From NCBI GenBank assembly GCA_950295325.1, contig OX485807.1, positions 22,789,666 to 22,849,665 on the forward strand: DNA of 60,000 nt, written 5' to 3'. Shown here in pieces: positions 25,601 through 37,918 of this stretch (positions within the stretch are counted from its first letter, which is position 1; every line of letters starts with the position of its first letter). The notes under the pieces are model-generated. The model ran no database searches and was not told the origin of the DNA. It saw only the letters and a list, made by a program, of their open reading frames with translations. This DNA comes from Polytrichum commune (taxonomy: Eukaryota > Streptophyta > Polytrichopsida > Polytrichales > Polytrichaceae). The position numbers and the translations under genes were made by a program.

Positions 25601-26689
25601 CACGCAAGAGGTATACCACCTCACAAAACAGTTCTGGAAATTGAATTGTGGGATGGCTATTGCATTCATGGGTAAATGCCACGGTGAATCCAGCTTATTT
25701 ACCAGAATGTCTTCCTCATGCATGCCATGAATATGAGGGAAGCTGCATATCCATGTTTCTGCAGATTAATTCTCACACATTTCAGCCTCAAATCCACAAA
25801 ATTCATCATTAGAGTTTCCTTCGTGATGCAAACTATTTATACCACTCATAGATCTTGTGGGATGATCAGGTCAAATTCGAGCAGGGTACTGGAATGCTGA
25901 ATATCTTCAAGAGCTATTCGTCTAAAACATCTATCTTGGACGACTTCCAATTTTATGAAAACCGACAGCGAGCCTTGACAGAGAAAAGAGCCAGACAGCA
26001 GGTTCAGCAGCAAAGGGAGCAGCAACGTCAGGTCTATCCCATTCTTTGTCCTATAAATCACTCACAGTGTCATCAAGTCTTTACCATTACATAGTCTATG
26101 CACGATATCAAGAGGGCAATTAATAAGAGAGCTGACAACGTAATGGGCAATGTAATGTTTGTGAGCATGCTATTCTATGTTTCGGGCTCTTGCTCCTTGA
26201 ACCGGTTTAGGCGGAAGTCACGGGAGGGTGATCCATTTTATTCTAAGAGATGTCAAATCTGCATAAACAAAATGCTGATTGTGACATGTTCATGTCCTGA
26301 TGTATTGGGATATGCAATAGCAGGGAGGTGGATGGACCGGAGGCAATGAGCATGAGACAGCCTCAAAGAAGGAAGAGTGTAGTCATCCAAAGCCGGAAAT
26401 GAGTGTAGGTGCTAATGTAAATGAGAACACTGAAGCACTGCCCACCTCTACTTGTGATGTGAATAAAAGTGAAGACCTGGATAGCAGTTCTACACAGCTA
26501 AGATCCTCAATTGATACAATCACAAACGGGGTTGCCGACTGCAGCATCGATGAGGAGGTTAAAATTAGTGAAGTTGAAGAAAAAGAACAGGTACAGTCAG
26601 GACAGGCAAGCGATGGGATAGATGATACAAGTGCTTCATTGATGACTGAATTGAAAGACGAGCTAGTGGTGGAGGAAGAAGCCAGATAG
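22666..26689 (+). CDS. YTH-domain m6A reader, plant YTHDF/ECT type (8 coding exons)
   Basis: Cytoplasmic reader of N6-methyladenosine in mRNA (family knowledge: plant ECT proteins). Exons by eye: 22666-22764, 22995-23178, 23384-23460, 23644-24204, 24480-25094, 25398-25610, 25870-26031, 26324-26689. These join in frame to 758 residues. An N-terminal LLQNLKVD motif matches the ECT start (LLQKLSLD). Residues about 34-450 are a low-complexity Y/P/G/Q-rich region with an RGRGGGG patch near 375, as in prion-like YTHDF N-termini. The YTH domain is about 455-613: [20 protein letters not shown], aromatic-cage W477 (KYNVWAST), W538 and W543 (DYWQQDKW), then [20 protein letters not shown] and TSILDDF. 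A Gln/Arg-rich coil and an acidic tail (about 638-758) follow. All introns are GT..AG; intron 7 has a weak GTCTAT donor. The start is the first ATG after an in-frame stop at 22618, but an AG at 22693 could be an acceptor, so the true start may lie in an upstream exon. Family certain; terminal exons less so. Confidence 0.9.
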
Positions 26690-27860
26690 TTCTCAGTAGC
26701 CAACCTCTGAGAAAGCAGGGGCTCGCCTTCACAGCAGTTTTCCAGCTGCTGAGATTGATAGGATGTACCAGGAATCAAGGGTATGAATGGACATATGAGG
26801 CGGACAAACCCCCATTTAGCACCTTTTCCTCCTTGGTGCCGCACAGCACAACACATTTTTGCTGATTGTCAGCTGAGTGTACAGCAAAGTCGTTTGCAGT
26901 TAGTGTGCAGGCACCAGGTGAAGGATCATTCACATTGAGGGGCAATACAAGGAGGCGTTTCTTTTCCAATTTTGGGGAATAAGGACGCACACAACATGAA
27001 GGTCAGGCAAAGGGGAAAGGTTGAGGTAGGCTGTGAAGTCCTTGGCTACTAGAGTCCAAAGATCTTCGTCGAGTTATAGGTCTTTTTGTTTCCCCTATTT
27101 TCTAATTATAGGATATTTGAATTGCGGAAGCTATCGGCTAATCTTAACCTCTAGTTCATTAGGTCACATCTGAGGAGCTTGAATATTTTTCTTCCTTCTC
27201 AGGGTACTCGACGGCCTTGTAACATTATACATGCCACAGTTAGGGCTGTTGCTTCACAAGGCTTAGCTGACATTGTTAGGAGGACCGAACCCTCCGTGTG
27301 CCCACATACAGCAGCAGCCCCTTGATCCAGTTCTCTAGCAGGCTCATGGGTTCCTCGTACGAGGTTCTGTGTTGGTTCCCTGCCTCAAGGCCTGAAGGTA
27401 ATAAGAGGGCCTGTTTTGCATGACTCAACAGAAGTGATAGTCTGTTTTGTCTTCTTACTGCTATGCCTTATAAGGATTCGCATCAAATTCTCCGCATTCT
27501 CTTTCTTCACAGGTTCTGATACTCACTTGTGTTCATTTGTGTTTATGCTATTGCTGTAAACATCACTGCCCTTGTCATTGCATCACTCTTTTGAAGCATA
27601 CTGGACTTGCTCTCTTTCATATTGCCTCATATTTCAGTTGGTTACTGTGGCTGCAATTTCACCGTCTCTTGTTAGTGGTGTTGTTCCCAGTGCCCTTGGC
27701 TCGGGGAAGTGATGGGCAACACCATCCTCACCGATCTTCTGATTGCTATACGATTCTGGTGATGGTTTTGCCAAAGAGTGACTTTTAGAACACAACAATG
27801 AAATGCAATGTAACTATTCTTTGTGCACAGTAGTAATTGTTGGTTGTCTTTTGGATGGTA
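26690..27860 (+). other. Probable 3' UTR of the YTH gene
   Basis: After the TAG at 26687-26689 about 1.1 kb of unique, non-repetitive sequence with genic composition follows before the repeats resume. AATGAA (27799) and TGTAA (27809) resemble plant near- and far-upstream polyadenylation elements. Frames here (for example 27537-27788) show no recognisable protein. The UTR length is an inference. Confidence 0.4.
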
Positions 27861-29469
27861 TGCACCACTAATAAGAGTGTAGTGCTCATGACGACATGGA
27901 AGAGTTCACGTGTAAGTGAATTGTGACTTTGGACTGTCATGACTCTTGCATCTGTAATCTGAATCTAAAACTTGAAAGCGCAATCTTTGTGATTCGCATT
28001 TGCTACCTGGAAGAGATGATTCTCGAACCGATCCAACGAGGAATGCATGTGAAGAGTGCCCACATAAGTGCCAAATAGCCCATTGTGCCAGGTTCTTGAC
28101 ATGTGATGAGAGTACACAGGAGGAAACAACCTTGATATGTGGCCCTATTGGGGTCACTTCCAACTCAAGAGATAGTCTTGGTTGCTGATCGGATCTTGAA
28201 TAGTCTCATCTGGTCAGCAATTGTGACTCAAAAGGATTTCCATTTCAAGTTCTCAGAATTGGAGTTGAGATGCAACAGTTCAAAGAGGTCAAAATGTGAA
28301 AACCCCCATCCTTGTTAAAGAACCATATAGATACGCCCCAACACATACTAGTCTCCAATCTCTTCATCATGGCACATGCCTTTTTGATGTCCATTCTTAA
28401 CTTCAAGCCTTGCCATACATTTGGCCTTATATCGTGGACACTTCCAACGCCACAGACAATTTTGGTTGTTGCATTGAATGGGGGAATGTCTCATCCACGA
28501 CCAACTGCAAACCATGAAGATTATCATATCCTCATCATTTCAAGTTTTACAATCAGAGTAGAAATATGAAAGTTATAAAGATCAATGTGAATGATTCTCA
28601 TTCTCTTTCTCTTCTCCTCTTTCTCTTTCTGTTTGAACAATCACATAGACCCCTCCGATTCGTACAGTTCCATCATTGAACCTAAAATCATGTCTTTAAT
28701 TTGAGCGCATAGTCCAATCTCATCATAACACATGTCGTCTTCGTTTAGTCTATTTTAAACTCCAAATCCTTGCCACACACAATTTAAATATACGTGTCTG
28801 GTTATTGGGTAAGGCCCACACATGACCAAGCCAACTCCCAACATCAGAGCTTAGCTCAAAGTAATTAAAGTAAGCTCGAAGCTCACAGCCAGATTCTTCA
28901 AAGTTGATAATCGGTCGAGACCATAGTTACATGATGTGATCTTTTGCTTTCCCGATTGATTAATGTGAGGTATATTCCCATAGATTCCTCTACACCGATC
29001 CGTAATTCTTCACTTATTTATCGAATTCGTGGCATGGACTTTGATCGACTCGTTTCTCAAACGCAACCGGTTCATCTGTCTGTCTATAACTAGTGGTCGG
29101 TTCTAGGGTGTTGGAAGGGGGTGGTTGGTGTGCTAATCTAGTAGGTGAGGTGAGGGACGTAGGGTGACAAAGCGTGACATAAGAAGGTGGTGGTAGTAGT
29201 GGTAGTAGTAGTAGGGCGGCAGGTTGGAAGAAGTCGTTGGTTTTTGTTCCTTGATTGATGAGGGGGAGCCCCAGAGGCAATAGTGACGGTTCTAGAAGGA
29301 AAGGCGGGGAGCCTGTCAGGACGTCAGATGTCCCTCGAGCCTCTCCTTATCCGAGGTCGCGTGATTGAATGATGAGCATCTCATCCAATGCGGTTCCACC
29401 CCCCACCCAAGTCCCGCAAGTAATGCGCCCGTCCTCTCATCACTCTACGGTGGTAACATACATGGCAAA

Positions 29470-29541
29470 TATAATAACAACAATAACAATAATAGTATTG
29501 AAAACGATGATGATGATGATGGTGATGGTGATGGTGATGGT
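29470..29541. repeat. Trinucleotide tracts, AAT/AAC then GAT/GGT
   Basis: AATAATAAC-type repeats pass into GATGATGAT and then GGTGAT hexamers, ending 20 bases before the MITE at 29564. Confidence 0.9.
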
Positions 29542-29563
29542 GTGAAATGAATTGACAATCTTA

Positions 29564-29895
29564 AGGCCACTTCACACCCGAGCCAAGGGTTGTGACCGCA
29601 TCTTTGTGAAGGCCCTCGAGTCTCATCCAAAGTCCGTACCATTGACATGGTCTATTGGAACTTGCATCATGCCATCTCTTGGAGGTGGGCTTGATCATGG
29701 ATTCCGTTGGACCGTGAAATCATTATTTATAGTCTACCATGTAGGAATCCATGGAGAGTTTTTGTCCATGGTACTTTCTTTGGGCCCTTCGAGTGTGAAG
29801 TGAACTTGGACAGTCTTCTCCTTTTCGATCAATTAAAGATTCTAGAATGCAATGGTCACGGGCCTTTGGTCTCGTGTGTGAAGTAGTAGGCCCCT
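29564..29895. mobile_element. MITE, PIF/Harbinger-like (TTA target duplication), short copy
   Basis: 332 bases beginning AGGCCACTTCACAC and ending GTGTGAAGTAGTAGGCCCC, with TTA at 29561-29563 and 29896-29898. Interior blocks (catgtaggaatccatg, gggcccttcgagtgtgaag, acgggccttggtctcgtgtg) are shared with the 13.8-kb copy. It is shorter by an internal deletion. Confidence 0.65.
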
Positions 29896-29999
29896 TTATA
29901 GTCTGGTACACGAGCCTTAAGGTAGGGTCGATGGGTCTTGAAGGGTTACTCTTGCCGACTAGTCCACTTCTCCGAGGATATGAAACATGCGATTAGTAC

Positions 30000-30330
30000 G
30001 AAATGGTTGGCAGATCCAAACTGAGGCCATATCCACTTTTCTTGTGATTTATGGAGCTCATATGCATATCTCATTGATTATCAAATTGAAGATTTTTGTA
30101 CTCTTCAAACGGTCACATAGGCCCTCGAATTATGTTGATTATTGAGCTTAGAATGGTTATCATATTTTGAGCACGTAATCCCAATCTCTTTTAAATGACT
30201 GTCTCTTTGGTATTTACTCTTGGAATCACACCAAACCACGTACCACTCAAATATAAGTATGTGATTAAGATAAGTAACCGCATCAGGCACATCTACCTTA
30301 TGTGGGTCTATAGTGGACACTTCCAACTCC
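30000..30330 (-). repeat. Family E repeat copy
   Basis: Inverted relative to the 47.7-48.2 kb copies. The - strand contains GTGCTCAAAATATGATAACCATTCTAAGCTCAATAATC in near-matching form and the VWCDSKSKYQRD frame fragment. Confidence 0.45.
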
Positions 30331-32480
30331 AAGTATACTTTGGTTGGTGTTTCAATGGGAACATGAATTGTGTCATCCAGTTAGTAGTTGTGTATCATGA
30401 AGATTGGAGTTTCAAGTGCCAAAATTGGAGTTGTAAAAGTAAAGTGAAGATTCGTCTTTCTCTTTAAGCGATCACCTTTCAACTATGACAACTACTAAAA
30501 TTAGAACGAGGTTTTCAATTTGAACACATAGTCTAGTGTCATTGTAACACATTTTCTCGGTGTATGTTCTTTTCGCTATCCGATGAGTTGTTGAATTAGA
30601 GAATGTCTACAACAAAGTTTGAGTTAAGAGCTTGAACTTGGAGTTGGCAAGCTCTCATCCAAAACTCAAACTATGGAGAGCTTAACCATTCAGTTTTAAA
30701 TTACATGCATTTCATGCCATTACTGTCCTATCACATGTAATAGCCATGTCTCTCCCTCACACTTGCAAGTTGCAAATAACCCCCTCTAGGACCCATAGCG
30801 ATCAAACTTTTTAAAGATAGTATTCTTTTGCCTCTTGGATTTTATTTTGTTTTATTTTTATTTTTATTTGCATAGACCAAGAGCTCAACGCTATTCGCTC
30901 CTAGCATAAACCGAAAAGTAGGACCAAGCCATGGCATCCATGTGAGCAAGTGAACATCCATCATGGATGAAGATGGTGGTTATTCCTACTCACCCGCATG
31001 ATCCCCTAGGGCTGCACCTTTCATAACATGTATGAGTATACGTGAGTGCACAATAGGGGTATTAATTTGAACTTTGCCGTATTATGTAAACATATGCTAC
31101 ACAAATTGTAACTCGTAGTTATGTGCTTGCATGAAGGACCTCTAGAAAATATACAACATTTGTACTTGTATGGTAGTGTCACTAGACTTTATGGGATACA
31201 TATTTAATATCGAATGAAACTAGGATGAATGATTTTCTCATTTCTTTATTCCTTCCATGCATGTATGGAGGAGGTGGTATTAAGGATTTGTAAGGGGTCG
31301 TTGAGCTGAGAACGAGGGCACTTCGTACCTAGGGTTGCAAGAGGAACGGGCCACACTTCTTCGTCGAGGTTGATCAAAGAGGATGTGGATAATTGATGCG
31401 TGTAGTTGATGTATGTAGCGATTGCGGGCATGAGGTGACTTAGAAGGTAGGTCTTGTCGCAAAGGTTGATAGTAAAGTTTGCTGAAATTGCAAAGGTGCT
31501 CATAGCTCCTCCTTTCCTCATTCATTTTGTGTGTTTTCACATTGCCCCTACCTCCTTTGGGTGCTTGTGACGTCAGTGGTTTTGTGTGTTTGATCATGGA
31601 AGCAACAATAGGCATTTATGCCTAAATTCTTTCATCACTTGAATTCTTGGTTTTGAATCAAGAGTGAGATGCTTGTCTTGTCTCGGTATTAAGTTGTGGC
31701 TATCATTACAACATGCATAGTATAGACTAAATAATAACAAGTGGAATAATATGGGTCGAGTAGCATTCTTTGGTTCAAGATACTCAAGAGGTGCCAAAAA
31801 AATTGGACTTTTTAAATCCTTAATGATCGCTTCTCACCAAAGGAGTTATTCTTGTCACTGCAAGGTTTCTTGCAAGAAGAGTTAAACTCATTTGCATATA
31901 CCTTACAACCCCAAAAAATCTAGGTGTGTTCATTCACAAAGCAATACCTATCATCCGATGCATCATATTTCAATGGCTTTGTAAATAAAAAAAAGATAAT
32001 GTATGAAGATATACGACCAAGAAGCGCCTATTTTTTTGAATTTCATCTCTTACATTTTGCCTACATAGTTGAGACACTTTACTCCATCAACTCAAAATAA
32101 CCACATACTATTACACAACCTATGATTTGTACGCAAGGTAGACGTACCTAAATCGACCACACCAAGAGTCTAGACACATACATAGGTGTGGATCTAAGAG
32201 TTGGCACCGGTCAAAAGAAGACTTATGTGTTTGCAGGAGATTGGACTACGTGCTCAAAAGTTGTTAACCATTCTAGATTCAATAGTCGTCAACATGATCG
32301 AGGGGACATGAATGACCACTTCATGAGCACGAGCATCTTCACTTTGGCAATCAATAAGACGTTCATACGAGCTCCCAAAATCAGGAGGCAAGTGGCCACA
32401 AACACAACACAACACAACACAATTTGGATTCGCTAATTGATCATCTCGCACTTAATTCTACATCTCACATCCTGCGAGAA
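30331..32480. other. Intergenic DNA, no gene
   Basis: A family E fragment at 32215-32360 and a run of CACAACA repeats at 32400-32420. Frames at 31246-31615 (- strand) overlap in two phases and are not recognisable. Confidence 0.5.
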
Positions 32481-33694
32481 GTGGGTGCAGCCAGAAAGAG
32501 ACTCTTCGCAGATTCACAGAAACATCCTCCTCCATAGAACGATCGATCAGTGAAGCAGACCCAGAACACGATCAACTCAGACTCGGTGTCTCTGTGTCGA
32601 CGAAATCACGACCTCAACTTTCGCGAGCAAGATCATCAGGACCACCCACACTATGTGATCATCGCTTTGGAGTTGTACGAACAAATTTGTGGCGTCGAAG
32701 TCAAGCTACGACCGCGATCTGATTATGAGCTCCACTTCGCCACTTCGTGGTGAATCAAAACAAGCCCGGTCTCGTGATCGGACTTGGAAGTGTAGTTGCG
32801 TTTTTGGAACACGGGCATCTCTCGGACGTGCTCGCCTCATTCTTTTCTTCCTCCTCATTGTCGTCGTTGTTGTTGTTTGTCACCACCGCCGTCTGCTTGA
32901 GTGGGTGCAGGCAGAAAGAGACTCTTCGCAGATTCACAGAAACATCCTCCTCCATAGAACGATCGATCAGTGAAGCAGACCCAGAACACGATCACCTCAG
33001 AACCGGTGTCTCTGTGTCGACAAAAATCACGGCCTCAACTTTCGCGAGCAAGATCATCAGGACCACCCACACTATGTGATCATCGCTTTGGAGTTGTATG
33101 AACAAATTTGTGGCGTCGAAGTCGAGCCACGACCGCGACCCGATTATGAGCTCCACTACTTCGTGGTGAATCGAAACAAGCCCGGTCTCGCGATCAGACT
33201 TGGAAGTGTAGTTGCGTTGAGCACCACAGGCCTTGGCTTGGTGGTTAGGGCTCATGGCCCCCAATGAGGAGGTTGTGGGTTCTATTCCCCATGCCAGCGT
33301 GGTGCTCACCACCTTAGTCCACCCAACTATGGTGGGGGGTCCTTGGACCTTGTTGTATGGGTACCTCAAAGCCCGTTGGGGGATACCATGTCCGGTATCT
33401 TCAAGGCACTAGTGGCTAGCTAGGAACTTGTATAGTGTGTCACTATAGTGCCCATCCTCAAAAGGGGAGAGTAGTATTGTCCCAATGTCCCCTTGTCCAG
33501 TGGGCATCGGGTCATTGACATTACGAACGGACACTTTATTCACGCCGGCCCCTTGCTAAAAAGGGACCGGAGTTTCTATCTATCTGTAGTTGCGTTTTTG
33601 GAACACGGGCATCTCTCGGACGTGCTCGCCTCATTCTTTTCTTCCTCCTCATTGTCGTCGTCATTGTTGTTTGTCACCACCGCCGTCTGCTTGA
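32481..33694. repeat. 420-bp tandem duplication, second copy interrupted by a SINE
   Basis: Copy 1 is 32481-32900; copy 2 is 32901-33694, about 416 bases once the SINE and its target duplication are subtracted. Identity is very high, with scattered substitutions (for example ATCAACTCAGACTC against ATCACCTCAGAACC). It is CpG-rich compared with its surroundings (many TCG and CGA). No recognisable protein; one frame shared by both copies reads HYVIIALELYEQICGVEV. Confidence 0.85.
33219..33585 (+). mobile_element. tRNA-derived SINE with 11-12 bp target duplication
   Basis: 367 bases flanked by GTAGTTGCGTT (33208-33218 and 33586-33596). A pol III A box-like GGCTTGGTGGTTAGGG (33235-33250) and B box-like GGGTTCTATTCC (33277-33288) are about 30 bases apart as in tRNA-derived promoters. 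A nonrelated body follows, and the element ends in a TCTATCTATC tail. The first tandem copy at 32786-32810 is an intact empty site. Confidence 0.85.
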
Positions 33695-33951
33695 GTGCTT
33701 GCCTGCCTGCCTGCAACCCTAAGTTAGACTTGCAAGCTTCCACAGTGGACGTCATCAACCCTAGTGGGCGATCCTGTCACGACAGGCTTTGGGGATTCGA
33801 TCCGCTTCAATTTCAATTTCAATGAGCGGATCATGAGCTGATGATGGAAGCTAAATCAAGGTAAGGGAAGGGAAGGGTAGATGCGCCTCGACAAGATGGA
33901 CACTACGTTTTTTTCTCTCCACACGTCCACTTCTCGTAAGATATGTGTTTA

Positions 33952-34497
33952 GGGCCGCTTCACACTATGGCCGTCCAAGTCGAGAGGCCGTGGGATTGAG
34001 TGACCACACTTTGTTGAGAGTCCAAAGAAATGGGCTGAAAATACATAAGCCGATAACATATAGTAAGTGGAGCCTTCGGCCGGGCATAGTGTGAAGCCTC
34101 CAAAGGTCAAGCTCAGTGTTCAAACCTTTAGGCATGAACTCCCACGGCCTCTCGGCTTGGACAACCATAGTGTGAAGCTTCCAAAGGCCAAGCCTAAAGT
34201 CTAAACCCAAAGGAGCATCCCATTTTATTCCTTGCTCAAAATAACCCTTCCAATCTAACGGCCAAATGGGAAAAAACCGACGGCCTCTCGACCATAGTTT
34301 GGGTTTCCATTCCCGTCCGACCCAAACTTCCTTCGAGAGTACGTCGCCTTCTTCAAAAAGTAATCATTTTAAATGGCAACGGCCTTTGGACTTTGGCCAA
34401 AGTGTGAAGGATTGAGAGGCCAAACTCTTGGTTTCTTGCAATTCGATTGGCGGAAATCAATGGCCTCTCAACCATCGGCCATAGTGTGAAGCGCCCC
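33952..34497. mobile_element. MITE, PIF/Harbinger-like (TTA target duplication)
   Basis: Ends GGGCCGCTTCACACTATGGCC (truncated here to its first 20 bases in comparison) and its complement at 34497, with TTA at 33949-33951 and 34498-34500. Internal copies of the same end motif (catagtgtgaagc near 34086 and 34167) show that the element contains rearranged terminal sequence. 546 bases, no coding capacity. It abuts a family A repeat. Confidence 0.7.
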
Positions 34498-34930
34498 TTA
34501 GAACGAGCGATAAGTGTTATCTATAAAGTCCCTTGAAGAAGAGGGACAAAAATGTGGGTTTGATCCTTCTTTTGACAAAAAAAAATATTATTAGCATGTC
34601 ACGAATTGAAGTCTTTTTTGGAAGTTGCGTGAAACTTTTGGGACGATTTTTTTCTAACTCAAATTTTTTGTGAGAAATTTAGGATCTAAAACAGGGTATG
34701 CACATGGGGCCCGTTGTTCTAAATCCCGGATCAGCCTATGCAAGGTTAGTTGGGCCCACCCATCCTAGTAAAAGAAGTTTGGAAAAATTCGTTTTGAATA
34801 GCCCGACACCACTCTTTGTGCATGGTAATTTAAGCATTACAAAAAAAATTTGAGTGACTTTGTGTTAATCCTCATAATTTCAGGTTATGGGACTAAACCC
34901 ATGGGCTAAACAAATGGGCAACATTTGTGA

Positions 34931-36172
34931 AACCTAAGTTACTGAATTTTTAAATTATGTTCATTAATACAAGAGAAACTACCATTTGGAATTCAATGTT
35001 TCTTGGTGCCATTCCTTGATAGCTTAGTCTTATTTTTAGCACTCAAAATGTTAGAAATATCTTTGTCTCTAATCTTTGGATTTCACTTTTCTAATTTACT
35101 TCAATTTGTTCTAATAAATTAAAGGGTTGAAAGATAAGCCCACTTCACAATTTGGACCCTTAAGACATCATGAATTAGATAATTAGGTAATTGAACGATC
35201 CATTTAATTAGTCCGGCCCACCATAATACCCCCCTACAATAATGCCCCTTGGTCGCATGTGATATACAACCCTCCCCCAAGGAATCACCCCATGCCAAAC
35301 ACTTAAATTGGGCGAACTTTCACAACAAATACCGAGGGGGAGGGGAAACCAAAGGAGGGGAGCGATGAGAACATTAGTTACATTGTAGAGTTCATGGAGT
35401 GTTGTTTTTAGTTCATTAAGACCTAAATTGGGGTTGGAGGCCCTACTGAGCTTAAATTGGGACGAATCAAACACCAACTTATAGGGTGCAGGTTTTTACT
35501 ACCCCCTTGGTAGGTGTTAGGAACCAAACTGTCTAAGGTAGACATGTCTTATACGAACACCTCATTTTGGGTGCAAAATGGTTCAATAATCTATCAAAAC
35601 AAACACTTTTAGTATTCTTCTAGAGATTATTACGACATCTTGTTGTTTGGAGATAACCACATAGTCGATGATCAATACTTGCTCAATGCTAACCACTTTG
35701 GGCACATCTATATAACCACTGAAGAAGACCGCATGTATACTCTTTGTAAATTCATCACAAATCGAGATTGTTCACCTTATTCTTGTTCTTATGGGATTGG
35801 ATTTGTACAAGCTTTGCTAATCGATAGGGTGTTTTTTTTCCGTCCTAGATGTGTTCTTGATGTATTTGCACATAAGATCCTCCTAGAAGTGACAATAATA
35901 GGTTCGTCTATGTTATATTGAAGTGGAACATGACAAGGCTTTGTCGTAAAGAACAAACATAAAAAAAGACATCATATGCTATCATGAGGTTAGATTCTGA
36001 GCTCAAGTATAGAAACTATTCCAAGTTCAACCACAAATACAATTGGGAGGGTTTATGGTAATCAATTAAAGTAAAAGAGAACGTTCACTTTGACATCCGA
36101 CAACTTTGGTATTTCAACTCCAAGTATGGAACTTGCGATGACCCTTTGTTTGAGATTTGCAATTGTTGCTTA
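34931..36172. other. Intergenic DNA, no gene
   Basis: 35520-35640 matches 40140-40255 in reverse (TGGGTGCAAAATGGTTCAAT, ACTTTTAGTATTCTTCTAG), so another diverged repeat family is present. The 93-codon frame at 35640-35921 has no known domain. Confidence 0.5.
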
Positions 36173-36651
36173 TGGCCACTTCACACACGAGACTGAGAGC
36201 CCATGACCATCACACTTCAAGCACTCATTGGTGGAAAAGGCGGAGCTGGTCCAAGTTCACTTCACACTACGCTTGAGGGACCAACAGAGTATGTGAATGC
36301 AAGATGGATGTAAAGTCTACATGGCATCGAATGGAACATGTTTCATGGTCACTTGGACTATTTTCTAAAACCACTTCTCGGAGGTAGGTCTAAATTGGGA
36401 GACCATGGCACTCTAAATGCCCACCACCGTTGATTGATTCTATTCTATCATGTGTGAGGACCCGCATTAATAGAAATTTGTTGAAATAGCATTTGGTTGA
36501 GGGCATGGTCACATGTGACTTCACACTACACTTGAAGATCCGTGACCACACTACATGATTTTGGGGGTGTCTTGGAACGGCCTTTGGACACTTTCTTTTA
36601 GGCTATCATTGTTTTGTGGTTACGGCTGTTGGCTTGTGTGTGAAGCGACCC
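36173..36651. mobile_element. MITE, PIF/Harbinger-like (TTA target duplication)
   Basis: 479 bases from TGGCCACTTCACACACGAG to CTTGTGTGTGAAGCGACCC, with TTA on each side (36170-36172, 36652-36654). It aligns along its length, inverted, with the 13.80-14.30 kb element. Confidence 0.7.
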
Positions 36652-37479
36652 TTAGCTAATCACACAAGACAATTCTCCGATCCAAGCCAATGGCCAAAAT
36701 TGTTTGAGAGATTGGAAGTGCCCACAATAACTCGGGGCCACAAACAACCAAGGTACTGATAGTCATGTGCACTTTCTCTAATTCCCGAGTTGCAATGTCA
36801 TTGGGCATTGATTTGCTGCAACAAACAGGGAGAACGATCTGAGCGAACCCCAACCCATACACTCATTTCTTGGTGGATGCCTAAACCCTTGCCTCCAAGG
36901 AACCAATGTACAAGTCGGTTCGCCCCAGCCCAGGGAGGAACTAACCACTCATTACAAATGAACTTTTTAATAAAAAGGGCCGGTTTACACTACGGTGGAG
37001 AAGGCCTCCGGTCGGTCAAGAATGCTTGGCCAAGACATGGTTATATGAGGCAAATGGTGGATGTGCCAGAGAAGAATTAAAGGCAATAAAATATTTCTTA
37101 AGGAGTCTTGACCGGTTGAAGTCTAAACACCTAGAGGAGAAGTTTAGCGGAGAAGTTCACCTAATGGTGAAGATTTTTTGTGATAAAAAACCATAATTTT
37201 CTACATTCACATTGTATCAAAAGATTTCAACAAGAATTGTGTTCATAAGAATTGTGTAATATAATGTTCAATTTTATTCAAAAGATAATGAAAATTGCCA
37301 AATTGCCAATTGTCAAGTTTGGCCCATGTAGGAAATAAATGTCTCCTTGGGTGTTTAAGAATGAAGAGGGGAAAACCCATACACATTGGACAAAGCACTA
37401 CTCTTTGGTATTATGTAAGACATGCTCTCCTCTTAATCATCCTCATCAATTTCTCTCTTCTTATCTTTGATCTTCAATC

Positions 37480-37776
37480 ATGGATAATCGAAGAAGAGAG
37501 ATTTTGTGCTCTCTTATGATCTTTATGGTTTTGAAGTATTTTATCGTTTCAACTATGGCGATACAAAAAACCATCATGTATCACCATAATGCTTCAATTA
37601 TGATGATGGCATATTTTTTGTTTGGGAGCAAGGAGAGGGTGGTGTGGAAATGTGACCGGCCAAGTGGATATGTGTCACAATTTCTTCTTAGATCATATAA
37701 TGCAAAAATGTTCAAAGATCGTGTACGGGTGAGTAAGCCTACTTTTTATTTATTTATGTCATTTGCTTGGAATTGA
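37480..37776 (+). pseudogene. Truncated PIF/Harbinger transposase, N-terminal 98 codons
   Basis: The frame begins at an ATG and shows the helical start of Harbinger nucleases, including KYFIVSTMAIQ and the FKDRVRVSKPTF motif seen just before the nuclease core in this family. It stops after FMSFAWN, and none of the D, D, E catalytic blocks follow. Broken by internal deletion of the element. Confidence 0.6.
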
Positions 37777-37862
37777 AACTGTGATTATAAACTGAAATTG
37801 TGAGTAACCAACCATTGCGAAAAAAATTTGCACAAAAAAAAATCGCTAAGGAGCTACTACAA

Positions 37863-37866
<4 letters not shown>

Positions 37867-37916
<50 letters not shown>
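37867..37916. repeat. (GA)n microsatellite
   Basis: About 25 GA units, inside the PIF/Harbinger element just after its transposase fragment, at the probable deletion junction. Confidence 0.95.

Positions 37917-37918
<2 letters not shown>

Noticed and set aside
29340-29400. tRNA gene or SINE head near 29.35 kb
   Set aside because: A weak B box-like TTCAATCAC on the - strand is not joined by a convincing A box or cloverleaf.
36968-36976. Exact TAA target duplication for the 36977-38253 element
   Set aside because: TAA on the left is separated from GGGCC by several bases, so a perfect duplication cannot be claimed.
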